Source: Clostridiales bacterium
GTDB lineage: Bacteria > Bacillota > Clostridia > Christensenellales > Borkfalkiaceae
DNA length: 64,000 bases
Direction: 5' to 3'
Assembly: GCA_015055655.1 (NCBI GenBank)
Contig: SVHW01000005.1
Coordinates: 1-64,000 of the forward strand
Shown: positions 1 to 7,426 of the stretch, one piece after another
How positions within the stretch are numbered: position 1 is the stretch's first letter
Layout of the letters: the number at the start of each line of letters is the position of its first letter
Notes under the pieces: generated by a model
The model's database searches: none
Told to the model about the DNA's origin: nothing
Seen by the model: the letters and a program-made list of their open reading frames with translations, nothing else
Made by a program: the position numbers and the translations under genes

Positions 1-1
1 G

Positions 2-439
2 GCTATGGAAGAGTTATTCTTTTCCAAAAACATTACGACGGGTATTGCCGTTGCGCACGCAAGGGGGGTGGCGTTGCTCACTTGTGTAAAGCGTTGCGGG
101 AAGTTATACGAATACACGCCTATGCAAATCAAGCAGGCAATCACCGGTTACGGCAACGCCGACAAAAAGCAAATGCAAGCGGTGGTGGCGTCGCTGTTGA
201 AATTGAAGAGCGTACCAAAGCCCGACGACGCAGCAGACGCGCTGGGCGTGGCACTTTGTCACGCGTTCACCAATCGCTTTGGGGAGTTGTTTGCCGTAGG
301 CAATATGACGAGAACGAAAGGCAAGAATACTTGCGGAGATATAGCGGCGCAGATGATTGCGGAAGCGGAAAGACGGCGCGCGGCAAAGATAGCGCAAACG
401 CGCGCGAAACGGACGGAAAATAAGGGAGAAGAAGTATGA
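2..439 (+). CDS. ruvC: RuvC Holliday junction resolvase, 5' end outside the window
   Basis: This is the C-terminal part of the RuvC endonuclease, which cuts Holliday junctions symmetrically with RuvAB. The reading frame is open to the left edge, so roughly the first 60 residues, including the first catalytic Asp, are missing. The visible part keeps the Glu of the VEELFF-like motif (here MEELFF), the HARGVALL helix and the C-terminal Asp pair in KPDDAADALG, matching three of the four acidic catalytic residues known for RuvC. A basic tail (RRRAAKIAQTRAKR) extends beyond the fold. The stop codon overlaps the ruvA start in an ATGA arrangement, so the two are probably translationally coupled. Confidence 0.95.
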   Translation, partial: AMEELFFSKNITTGIAVAHARGVALLTCVKRCGKLYEYTPMQIKQAITGYGNADKKQMQAVVASLLKLKSVPKPDDAADALGVALCHAFTNRFGELFAVGNMTRTKGKNTCGDIAAQMIAEAERRRAAKIAQTRAKRTENKGEEV

Positions 440-1047
440 TAGCGTATTTAAGAGGCAGAGTGCTTACCGTTACGGCAGAAACGGCGATATTGGACGTGAA
501 CGGTATCGGTTACGAAATATACTGTTCAGGCGGGGCGTTTCGTAAAATCACGGTGGGAGAGATAGCGGAACTGTACACCTATTTGCAGGTAAAAGAAGAC
601 GGCATTACTTTGTTCGGGTTTGAGAACCCTAGGGAAAAGGAACTGTTTTTGAAGATTACGTCCGTATCGGGCGTCGGGCCGAAGCTGGGTATTTCCGTGC
701 TGACGGATATGAGCGCGGACGAGTTTGCGACGGCGATTGCCACGGCAGACGTAAAGCGTTTGTCAAAAGCCAAGGGCATGGGCAAAAAGACGGCGGAAAA
801 AATCGTCTTAGAGCTGCACGGCAAAATTTCCGCGGCGGAGGTTATGAGCGTATCGGACGACGCGTTTGCTCCCAAAGCGCGCCCCGCGGTAGAGACGATA
901 AACGCGCAAGACGAAGAGGCGGTGTCGGCGTTGATGGGGTTGGGTTTCACCAAAAACGAGAGTATGCAAGCGGTGAAACGCGCCAAAGAAAGCGGCGCAA
1001 CGACGACGGAAGAGATAATCAAAAAAGCCTTACAATCGGGGTTTTAA
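436..1047 (+). CDS. ruvA: Holliday junction branch migration protein RuvA
   Basis: A 203-residue protein of normal RuvA length. RuvA tetramers bind four-way junctions and load the RuvB motor. The N-terminal OB-fold starts MIAYLRGRV. Two helix-hairpin-helix motifs are visible, GVGPKLGISVL near residue 78 and AKGMGKKTAEKIV near residue 112. The C-terminal RuvB-binding domain (about 155-203) contains the typical ALMGLGF segment. It overlaps ruvC by 4 nt and lies 12 nt before ruvB, so ruvC-ruvA-ruvB is one transcription unit. Confidence 0.97.
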   Translation: MIAYLRGRVLTVTAETAILDVNGIGYEIYCSGGAFRKITVGEIAELYTYLQVKEDGITLFGFENPREKELFLKITSVSGVGPKLGISVLTDMSADEFATAIATADVKRLSKAKGMGKKTAEKIVLELHGKISAAEVMSVSDDAFAPKARPAVETINAQDEEAVSALMGLGFTKNESMQAVKRAKESGATTTEEIIKKALQSGF

Positions 1048-1059
1048 TAGGGAAAAGAT

Positions 1060-2115
1060 ATGTTTAACGACGAAGATTTTATCGACGAAAATTTAACGGT
1101 TGCCACCAAGACGGAATACGATTACGAAGAAAACGTGCTCCGTCCCAAAACGATGGCTGATTACGTAGGGCAGCAAAAGGTAAAGGAAAACCTCAGCGTA
1201 TACATTTCCGCGGCGAAAGCGCGCGGCGAGGCGCTTGACCACGTACTTTTATACGGCCCTCCCGGGCTTGGTAAAACCACCCTTTCACATATCATTGCTG
1301 CGGAAATGGGCGCGTCTATTAAAATGACGAGTGGCCCTGCCATAGAGCGTAGCGGCGATTTGGCCGCCATACTTACCAACCTCAACGAAGGGGACGTGTT
1401 ATTCATTGACGAAATCCACCGTTTGCACCGTTCGGTAGAAGAAATGTTGTATTCGGCAATGGAAGATTACGCGCTGGATATCATCGTAGGCAAAGGTCCG
1501 TCTGCGCGCAATATCCGTTTCACGTTGAACCGTTTTACGTTGGTGGGCGCGACGACGAAGATAGGTATGATAGCGCCGCCCTTGCGCGATAGATTTGGGA
1601 TAATCAACCGTTTGGAAATGTACACGGGCGAAGAATTGCAAGAAATCGTCACCCGCTCGGCAAAGGCGTTGGATATTGCGATAGACGACGAGGGCGCGGC
1701 GGAAATCGCGCGCCGCAGCCGCGGCACGCCCCGTATCGCCAATCGTCTTTTGAAACGCGTCCGCGATTTCTCGGCGGTGAAAGGGAGCGCGGAAATTACG
1801 CGCGAAGACGCAGATTTTGCGCTGTCGAGATTGGAGATAGACAAGCTGGGTTTAGACCAAACGGATAGAAACTTGCTTTTGGCACTCATTGAGAAATTTG
1901 GCGGCGGGCCTGCGGGTTTAGAAACGCTTGCGGCGACGACGGGCGAAGATGCCAACACCATCGAGGACGTGTACGAGCCGTATTTGTTACAGCTGGGCTT
2001 TATTGCGCGCACGGCAAGGGGCAGGGTTTGCCTGAAAGACGGATATAAGCATATGGGTATCGAGCCGAGTATGAAGGCAAGACGGCAACTTTCGATATTT
2101 GAAGACGAGGAATAA
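1060..2115 (+). CDS. ruvB: Holliday junction DNA helicase RuvB
   Basis: RuvB is the hexameric AAA+ motor of branch migration. The 351-residue product has the Walker A motif GPPGLGKT at residues 66-73, the Walker B motif VLFIDEIH at about 113-120, the arginine-finger segment PLRDRFG near 173, and a C-terminal winged helix ending near 335. The acidic N-terminal extension before DYVGQ is common in Clostridia. The start has only a weak upstream purine run (GGGAAAAG) and is probably read by coupling to ruvA. Neighbours are ruvA before it and queA one base after its stop. Confidence 0.98.
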   Translation: MFNDEDFIDENLTVATKTEYDYEENVLRPKTMADYVGQQKVKENLSVYISAAKARGEALDHVLLYGPPGLGKTTLSHIIAAEMGASIKMTSGPAIERSGDLAAILTNLNEGDVLFIDEIHRLHRSVEEMLYSAMEDYALDIIVGKGPSARNIRFTLNRFTLVGATTKIGMIAPPLRDRFGIINRLEMYTGEELQEIVTRSAKALDIAIDDEGAAEIARRSRGTPRIANRLLKRVRDFSAVKGSAEITREDADFALSRLEIDKLGLDQTDRNLLLALIEKFGGGPAGLETLAATTGEDANTIEDVYEPYLLQLGFIARTARGRVCLKDGYKHMGIEPSMKARRQLSIFEDEE

Positions 2116-2116
2116 C

Positions 2117-3151
2117 GTGGAAAAGATACAGTATACAAAACGGGATTTTTATTACGATTTGCCGCAAGAACGAATTGCGCAAACCCCTGTTGAGCCGAGA
2201 GATTCTTCCCGTCTTTTGGTGTATAACCGCGCGGATAAGAGCATTACGGATAAACGTTTTTTCGATATTGCGGAGTATTTGCAAAAAGGGGACTTGCTCG
2301 TCGTCAACAATACGAAGGTAATTCCTGCCCGTATGTACGCCAAAACGGCGCACGGCGGCGCGGTGGAGGTATTGTTATTAAAACGCCACGATTTGAAGGT
2401 GTGGGAAGTGTTGATGCGCCCGGGGAAAAAGGGCAAAATCGGCGCGACGATGACGGTTTCTAACGAGTTGTCTTTCACGGTGAAAGATATTACGGAAACG
2501 GGGGAACGCATTGTTGAGTTTGCATACGAGGGCGCGTTTGAAGACGTACTTTCGCGCGTAGGAACGATGCCGTTGCCGCCGTATATCAAAGAGAAATTGG
2601 AAAATCAAGAAAGGTATAACACGGTATACAGCAAAATCAACGGCAGCGCGGCTGCCCCGACGGCAGGGTTGCATTTTACCGATACGCTGCTGAAAAAGCT
2701 GCAAGATAAAGGGGTAGAACGCGCGGAGGTTTTATTGCACGTAGGCTTGGGCACGTTTAGGCCTGTCAGCGAAGAGATTATCACAGACCATAAAATGCAC
2801 GCGGAATACTACGAGATAAGCGAGGAGGCGGCGGAGAAAATCAACCGCGCAAAACGCGAGGGCAGACGGGTAATTGCCGTAGGCACGACGTCGGTTAGAA
2901 CGCTTGAAAGCGTGGCAGACGAGAACGGGTATGTAAAAGCGTGCAGCGGCAACACGGAGATATTCTTATATCCGCCGTATAAAATGAAATGCGTGGACGC
3001 GCTTATCACCAATTTCCACCTTCCCGAAAGTACGCTGATAATGCTGGTGGCGTGCTTGACGGGCAGGGAAGAAATTTTATCCGTGTACGATTATGCTGTA
3101 AAAAATAAGTATCGCTTTTTCAGCTTTGGCGACGCCTGTTTGATTGTATAA
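2117..3151 (+). CDS. queA: S-adenosylmethionine:tRNA ribosyltransferase-isomerase QueA
   Basis: QueA moves the ribosyl part of SAM onto preQ1-tRNA to make epoxyqueuosine, the penultimate step of queuosine synthesis. I chose the GTG at 2117 because GAGGA (2106-2110) lies 6 nt upstream and the family N-terminus DFYYDLPQERIAQTP follows; a start at 2099 would lie inside ruvB. The 344-residue product has the family motifs RDSSRLLV, VVNNTKVIPAR and PTAGLHFT and ends at the usual point. Its last codons and stop are duplicated 134 bp downstream as part of a repeat. The partner gene queH lies at 18015. Confidence 0.96.
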   Translation: MEKIQYTKRDFYYDLPQERIAQTPVEPRDSSRLLVYNRADKSITDKRFFDIAEYLQKGDLLVVNNTKVIPARMYAKTAHGGAVEVLLLKRHDLKVWEVLMRPGKKGKIGATMTVSNELSFTVKDITETGERIVEFAYEGAFEDVLSRVGTMPLPPYIKEKLENQERYNTVYSKINGSAAAPTAGLHFTDTLLKKLQDKGVERAEVLLHVGLGTFRPVSEEIITDHKMHAEYYEISEEAAEKINRAKREGRRVIAVGTTSVRTLESVADENGYVKACSGNTEIFLYPPYKMKCVDALITNFHLPESTLIMLVACLTGREEILSVYDYAVKNKYRFFSFGDACLIV

Positions 3152-3400
3152 CGCGTCGAAATACTGCGTTGACGCTCGCTCACGTACTACTCGGTACGCT
3201 CGTTCGCGTCGCCTTGTCTTTCTCGGTTCTAAGCCAAGCAGTCCTGTTTCCCGTAAAATTCGGGGACGTTTATTTGATTGTATAGCGCATCGAAACACAG
3301 CGTTGACGCTCGCTCACGTACTACTCGGTACGCTCGTTCGCCTTGACCTGCTCGTTTCTAAAAATAGACAAATCCTGTTTTCCGTAAAATTCGGGATATA
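3131..3400 (+). repeat. Family A gene-end repeat, two tandem copies (period 134 bp) after queA
   Basis: Two copies of a ~134 bp unit sit directly after the queA stop. The core GCGTTGACGCTCGCTCACG, followed by TACTACTCGGTACGCTCG, occurs in both. The unit includes the last ~20 nt of queA: TTTGATTGTATAA at the stop recurs as TTTGATTGTATAG near 3274. This shows an in-place tandem duplication that picked up coding sequence. It belongs to the family also seen near 24540, 33514, 37865 and 46556, with a TTGTCTTGCTCG-like right end. It fills the gap of about 300 bp between queA and the DtxR-like gene; a spurious reading frame crosses it. Confidence 0.85.
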
Positions 3401-3452
3401 AACTCATCACATAAAGGTACTCGACGAAAAACAGTTCAATAAGGGGAAAATA

Positions 3453-3821
3453 ATGAACAACGGAAGATTTAATCAATCGGAACAAGATTATTTGGAAAGC
3501 ATTTTAATGCTGTCAAAAAGCGGAGAAGTAGTCCACCGCATCGACGTTGCCAAGCGTATGAACGTATCGGGCGCGGCGGTGAACAAAGCGATGAAACTGC
3601 TTTGTGAAAAGGGCTACGTGTACGAGGACGGCAAACATTTGTATTTGACGGAAATGGGCAAAACCTACGCGGAAGAAGTGTATGAAAAGCATTGCATTAT
3701 CCGCAATTTCTTGCAAAAATTGGGCGTCAGCCCCGAAAATGCCGAAGAAGACGCTTGCCATATGGAACACCTCGTTTCCAACGAAACGTTTGAAAAAATG
3801 AAGGCGTTTTTGAATAAATAA
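3453..3821 (+). CDS. DtxR/MntR-family metal-dependent transcriptional repressor
   Basis: A 122-residue winged-helix regulator of the MntR/DtxR type without the C-terminal SH3-like domain of full DtxR. Residues 1-65 form the DNA-binding domain and 66-122 the dimerisation and metal domain. Likely metal ligands are visible: Asp and Glu in DYLES near residues 12-15, the His of EKHCIIRNF, and the Glu-His pair in CHMEHLVS, which match the known MntR positions. It sits just before feoA-feoB, and two TTAACCGTGGTTAA-type palindromes flank the feoA promoter, so an iron-responsive repressor of feoAB is the best inference; Mn sensing is possible. A clear ribosome binding site (AAGGGG) precedes the ATG. 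Confidence 0.9.
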   Translation: MNNGRFNQSEQDYLESILMLSKSGEVVHRIDVAKRMNVSGAAVNKAMKLLCEKGYVYEDGKHLYLTEMGKTYAEEVYEKHCIIRNFLQKLGVSPENAEEDACHMEHLVSNETFEKMKAFLNK

Positions 3822-3833
3822 TAACGTGAAATC

Positions 3834-3860
3834 AGCGGAGCAAAACGGCTCCGCTTTTTA
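3834..3860 (+). terminator. Intrinsic terminator after the DtxR-like gene
   Basis: A 7-bp stem AGCGGAG/CTCCGCT with loop CAAAACGG is followed by TTTTT. It separates the regulator from the feo promoter. Confidence 0.85.
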
Positions 3861-3910
3861 TTTATAATAATGTGTGTGCGTATAAAAAAAGAAAAAAATT
3901 CCAAAAATTC

Positions 3911-3924
3911 TTAACCGTGGTTCA
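3911..3924. promoter_or_regulatory. Upstream operator half of the feo promoter
   Basis: TTAACCGTGGTTCA, an imperfect copy of the perfect palindrome at 4005-4018. It ends 7 bp before the -35 box of the feoA promoter. It is a probable binding site for the DtxR/MntR-like protein encoded at 3453. Confidence 0.6.
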
Positions 3925-3931
3925 TTTTTTC

Positions 3932-3960
3932 TTGACAGGGGCATAAAATAGTGATATAAT
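3932..3960 (+). promoter_or_regulatory. Sigma-A promoter for feoA-feoB
   Basis: Perfect TTGACA (3932-3937), a 17-bp spacer and perfect TATAAT (3955-3960). The expected transcript starts near 3967 and has a leader of about 70 nt that contains the second palindrome. Confidence 0.9.
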
Positions 3961-4004
3961 ACGTTTGAAAATAAACAAAGAGCTTTTTATTTTTGTGATA
4001 AAAA

Positions 4005-4018
4005 TTAACCGTGGTTAA
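4005..4018. promoter_or_regulatory. Downstream palindromic operator of feoA
   Basis: Perfect inverted repeat TTAACC-GT-GGTTAA in the feoA 5' leader, 17 bp before the start codon. With the copy at 3911 it brackets the promoter, a layout that fits repression by a dimeric metal regulator. Confidence 0.65.
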
Positions 4019-4035
4019 GAAACAGGAGAAATGCA

Positions 4036-4257
4036 ATGAAATTATTATCCAAGTTTGAAATTGGAGAGAGAGGGATTATCAAGGCGGTGCACGGTGAGGG
4101 TGCTGTACGTCGTAGATTATTCGATATGGGAATCACGCCCGGGGCGGAGGTATATCTTCGTAAAAAAGCGCCTTTTGGCGACCCGATAGAGATTGCTCTG
4201 CGCGGATACGAGTTAACGCTTCGTAAAGCGGAGGCGGCGCACGTAGAAATGGAATAG
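4036..4257 (+). CDS. feoA: Ferrous iron transport accessory protein FeoA
   Basis: A 73-residue SH3-fold protein of normal FeoA size. FeoA is a cytoplasmic partner of the ferrous permease FeoB. The family pattern is visible: the RRRLFDMGITPGAEV segment and the closing GYELTLRKAEA. The start has AGGAG 8-12 nt upstream. A block of tandem repeats, instead of the usual short gap, separates it from feoB. The promoter and two palindromes upstream suggest iron control through the neighbouring DtxR-like regulator. Confidence 0.95.
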   Translation: MKLLSKFEIGERGIIKAVHGEGAVRRRLFDMGITPGAEVYLRKKAPFGDPIEIALRGYELTLRKAEAAHVEME

Positions 4258-4530
4258 TGGCGAGCCGCCACACCCAAATCTTTCCATCTTTCGATATCGT
4301 ATAAAAGGAAGGAAGTCGTGGACGGAAGGGTGCGTATTCTAAGCATTTTTTAAGATAGCTATCGCTATCAAGGCGAGCCGCCACACCCAAATCTTTCCAT
4401 CTTTCGGTATCGTATAAATGGAAGGAAGTCGTGGACGGAAGGGTGCGTATCCTGAGCATTTTTGAGGATAGCTATCGCTATCAAGGCGAGCCGCCACACC
4501 CAAATCTTTCTATTTTTCGATATTGCTGAT
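4256..4530 (+). repeat. Family B repeat, tandem units of 113 bp between feoA and feoB
   Basis: GGCGAGCCGCCACACCCAAA begins at 4259, 4372 and 4485, giving an exact 113-bp period; the third unit is truncated. Each unit starts with a short hairpin (GGCG-AGC-CGCC), then a CTTTC-ATCTTTCG-TATCGTAT segment and, in units 1 and 2, AAGATAGCTATCGCTATC-like dyads. The array begins at the feoA stop codon. Related single copies follow leuA, leuD, the DUF815 gene and, less clearly, rpsP and topA; an inverted cluster lies at 24895. The gap of over 300 bp before feoB holds nothing else I can identify. Confidence 0.85.
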
Positions 4531-4589
4531 AAATAGAGTTATCGTGGGCGAGAGAGAAGAAAAAAGTAAAAAACCAAAAAGGAGAAAAG

Positions 4590-6851
4590 ATGTTAAAATT
4601 TGCATTAGCAGGCAACCCTAACGCAGGGAAAACGACGCTGTTCAACGCTTTAACGGGCAGTACGGCGCACGTAGGGAATTGGCCGGGCGTTACGGTGGAT
4701 AAAAGAGAGGGTACTTATAAAAAGGGGAGCGAACCGATAGAAATCGTCGATTTGCCGGGGATTTATTCCCTTTCTCCCTATACGCCCGAAGAGGTAATTT
4801 CCCGTAATTTTTTATTAAGTGACGAGATAAACGGCATTATCAACATTGTCGACGTGACCAATTTGGAAAGAAATTTATATCTCACGACGCAACTGATGGA
4901 GCTGGGCGTGCCGATGGTAATCGCGCTGAATATGACGGACGTGCTGGATAAGCAAGGGGATAGAATAGACGTGCGCGCCTTAGAAAAGAGAATCGGGTTT
5001 CCCGTGGTGGAGATTTCTGCGCTCAAAGGCGTCAACGTGGACGTTTTGATGGCAAGGGCTGTGGAAGTAACCAAAGAAAAGCGCGTAGGCGAAACGGTGC
5101 TGAAAGACAGTTTGCTCGGCTCGGCGATTGCCAATGCGGAGATTGCGTTAAAACTCAAAGGCGTGTACGCGCCGTTATTTCACGCAATCAAGTTGGTGGA
5201 AAAGGACGAGATAGAGGTAAAAAGTCATCCGGAAGAAGCAAAGGCGGTAGAGGCGTTTATCAAAGAGAACGCCGGCGGTGAAATCGATACGGAGGCGGAG
5301 ATTGCCGACGCGAGATATAAATACATAACGGCGCGCTTTTCCACGACTCTCACCCGCGCGAGAAAGCTGGATTATAACGAACTTTCCAAATCGAATAAAG
5401 CGGATAAAGTGCTGACGCATAAGTGGTTTGGTATCCCTATCTTCCTCGTGATTTTGTTTGCCGTATTCCATTTGACGTTTTCTGAGAATTTGCTTTATTT
5501 AGGCAGCATTATCCCTTCGTTTGGTGAGTGGTGTGCAGAAGGCAGTGAGATAAAAAGCATTTTCTTTGCAGACGGACTCAATTCTCCTGGGGTAATTCTA
5601 TTTAACGCGCTCGATTTACTGACAAGTAAAATTGGCGAGTGGATAGGGTTAGGTTTAGAGAGTTTAGGCGCACACGAGGCGGTCGTTGGGCTGGTGTGCG
5701 ACGGCGTATGGGGTGGTTTGGCAGCAGTGCTTTCCTTCTTGCCGCAAATCCTCGTGCTGTTCTTATTCTTCTCCATTTTGGAAGATACGGGATATATGGC
5801 GCGCGTAGCGTTTATGCTCGATAGAATTTTCCGCCGTTTTGGTGTTTCGGGTAGAGCCTTTATGCCTATGATTATGGGTTTTGGCTGTTCCGTGCCTGCA
5901 ATGATTAACACGCGTACGATGGCAGACCAAAAGGAAAGAGAGGCGACGGTGCGCGTAATTCCGTTCTTCTCGTGCGGAGCAAAAATGCCCATTTTGCTTG
6001 CGATTGCAGGCGGTATCGTGGCGTATTTTGGTATAGGTAATGCGGATATCATTACATATTCGATGTACCTTTTAGGTATCGTTGTGGCAATGTTGTCGTT
6101 ATTGGTTATGCGTAATACGACGATGCGTGGTGAAGCCTCTCCGTTTATTATGGAATTGCCGCTGTATCATATGCCGGGGTTTAAAAATTTGATGTTGCAC
6201 CTTTGGGATAAGGCGAAACACTTTATTCAAAAAGCGTTTACCATTATCCTCGTGTCCTGCGTGATTATTTGGTTCTTGTCCAATTTCGGTTGGGCGTGGA
6301 ATTACGTAGGCGAAGATATGGACCAATCCATACTCGCTTCTATTGGTAAATTGATACAACCGTTGTTTACGCCGCTTGGCTTTGGCAGTCAGCTTTCAGC
6401 GTCGGGTTGGGTATTCGCCGTGGCAGCGATTACGGGATTGATAGCAAAAGAAGACGTTATCGCTACGTTTGGTACGCTTGCAGCGTGTCTTATCGCTGGT
6501 TTTGAAATGCAAGATGAAGGCGTGTCGGCAGTATTCATTTTAATTCGTGAAACGGGTGTTACGATTCCTGCGCTTATCGCGTTTATCGCGTTCAATATGC
6601 TCACGATTCCCTGCTTTGCGGCGGTGGCTACGGCAAAGGGAGAAATCGGCAAAGAGAAATTTAAATGGACGCTGTTGTTTTGGATAGTGACGTCTTATCT
6701 CGTTTCGTGTATGGTATATACGATTGGAGAATTTTGGTGGACGTCGTTTATTTGGGCGGCGGCAGCGGCAATCGTCACCGTGGGCATCGTTTTGTATAAT
6801 AAAAAAGCAGATAAAAAAGCGAAGCTGGCTAAAGAGGCACATAAAAATTAA
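4590..6851 (+). CDS. feoB: Ferrous iron permease FeoB
   Basis: A 753-residue membrane protein that imports Fe2+. The N-terminal G domain has G1 GNPNAGKTT at residues 8-16, G3 DLPGIYSL, and G4 NMTD; a helical regulatory domain follows to about 270. The rest carries the two Gate motifs typical of FeoB, seen in the FGCSVPAMINTRT and CFAAVATAKGE segments, with the usual membrane helices. The start has AAGGAG 8 nt upstream. It is followed by a small Cys-rich membrane protein, the standard Firmicutes feo order. Confidence 0.97.
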   Translation: MLKFALAGNPNAGKTTLFNALTGSTAHVGNWPGVTVDKREGTYKKGSEPIEIVDLPGIYSLSPYTPEEVISRNFLLSDEINGIINIVDVTNLERNLYLTTQLMELGVPMVIALNMTDVLDKQGDRIDVRALEKRIGFPVVEISALKGVNVDVLMARAVEVTKEKRVGETVLKDSLLGSAIANAEIALKLKGVYAPLFHAIKLVEKDEIEVKSHPEEAKAVEAFIKENAGGEIDTEAEIADARYKYITARFSTTLTRARKLDYNELSKSNKADKVLTHKWFGIPIFLVILFAVFHLTFSENLLYLGSIIPSFGEWCAEGSEIKSIFFADGLNSPGVILFNALDLLTSKIGEWIGLGLESLGAHEAVVGLVCDGVWGGLAAVLSFLPQILVLFLFFSILEDTGYMARVAFMLDRIFRRFGVSGRAFMPMIMGFGCSVPAMINTRTMADQKEREATVRVIPFFSCGAKMPILLAIAGGIVAYFGIGNADIITYSMYLLGIVVAMLSLLVMRNTTMRGEASPFIMELPLYHMPGFKNLMLHLWDKAKHFIQKAFTIILVSCVIIWFLSNFGWAWNYVGEDMDQSILASIGKLIQPLFTPLGFGSQLSASGWVFAVAAITGLIAKEDVIATFGTLAACLIAGFEMQDEGVSAVFILIRETGVTIPALIAFIAFNMLTIPCFAAVATAKGEIGKEKFKWTLLFWIVTSYLVSCMVYTIGEFWWTSFIWAAAAAIVTVGIVLYNKKADKKAKLAKEAHKN

Positions 6852-6916
6852 ACGCATACCTGCCCCTGCGGCAAATAGAAAACGAGGGAGCAGGTACGTG
6901 AGGAAAAAGGAGCAAT

Positions 6917-7171
6917 ATGAATCCCATTGATATCATAATTATCGTTATCGTAGGGCTTATCGTCGTCGCGGCGACGGCGGTTGCCGTATGGAAAAAGAAG
7001 ACGGGGAAAGGCAAGGGCTGCGGGTGTGGCTGCGGCGGTTGTAGCGGTTGCGGCAGCGTCGGCGTTTGTCCGTCTGCGCAAAAGGCAGCGCAAGAGAAGG
7101 AAAAGGAAAGTGATAACGATACGGCGCAAACGTGTGCTGGGGCGGATACGGAGGATAACGTATCGCAATAA
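6917..7171 (+). CDS. FeoB-associated Cys-rich membrane protein
   Basis: An 84-residue protein with one N-terminal membrane helix (about 4-25), a short basic stretch (WKKKTGKGKG) and a Cys/Gly cluster (CGCGCGGCSGCG, residues 35-46, then a further Cys near 52), followed by an acidic tail with one more Cys. Small proteins of this layout are commonly encoded after feoB in Firmicutes and may act in iron hand-off, a role that is not proven. It has a good ribosome binding site (AAGGAG), and a terminator closes the operon just after it. Confidence 0.85.
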   Translation: MNPIDIIIIVIVGLIVVAATAVAVWKKKTGKGKGCGCGCGGCSGCGSVGVCPSAQKAAQEKEKESDNDTAQTCAGADTEDNVSQ

Positions 7172-7192
7172 AACGGCAAAGTTTTTAAAAAT

Positions 7193-7224
7193 GGCAACGA
7201 CGAAAAACGGCGTTGCCGTTTTTT
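7193..7224 (+). terminator. Terminator of the feo operon
   Basis: Stem GGCAACG/CGTTGCC with an ACGAAAAACGG loop, followed by GTTTTTT. Confidence 0.8.
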
Positions 7225-7260
7225 GTTTGCGTAAAAATAGAGTAAACCCGTCTGCGTGCG

Positions 7261-7280
7261 TTTTATCATATATGATAAAA
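7261..7280. promoter_or_regulatory. Perfect 20-bp AT-rich palindrome upstream of the SPFH operon
   Basis: TTTTATCATATATGATAAAA is identical to its own reverse complement and ends 38 bp before the -35 box at 7319. It has no loop, so an operator is more likely than a terminator, although a T-run follows. Confidence 0.5.
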
Positions 7281-7318
7281 ATTTTTTTCTTCCGTGGTAG
7301 ATATTTCCTTGGAAAGTA

Positions 7319-7347
7319 TTGACATAGGGGGAGGAGGATAGTATAAT
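7319..7347 (+). promoter_or_regulatory. Sigma-A promoter for the SPFH/zinc-ribbon operon
   Basis: TTGACA (7319-7324), a 17-bp spacer and TATAAT (7342-7347). The start site is expected near 7354, which leaves a leader of about 70 nt containing a second dyad. Confidence 0.88.
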
Positions 7348-7364
7348 GGTATAAAATGGGAAGT

Positions 7365-7385
7365 GTATATTATTTAATAATATAC
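7365..7385. promoter_or_regulatory. AT-rich dyad in the 5' leader of the SPFH gene
   Basis: GTATATTATT and AATAATATAC are perfect 10-bp arms around one base, about 11 nt after the predicted start site. It could be an operator or an RNA hairpin that affects translation or stability. Confidence 0.5.
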
Positions 7386-7426
7386 AGCTTTTCAAAAAGG
7401 AAAGTCAAAAGAGAGGAGAAGTAAAA

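Noticed and set aside
3144..3401. Small frame across the queA repeats
   Set aside because: It is composed of repeat sequence and continues the duplicated queA tail; no ribosome binding site.
4005..4459. Two reverse-strand frames with the same N-terminus over feoA and the following repeats
   Set aside because: The identical starts arise from the 113-bp tandem repeat; they are antisense to feoA.
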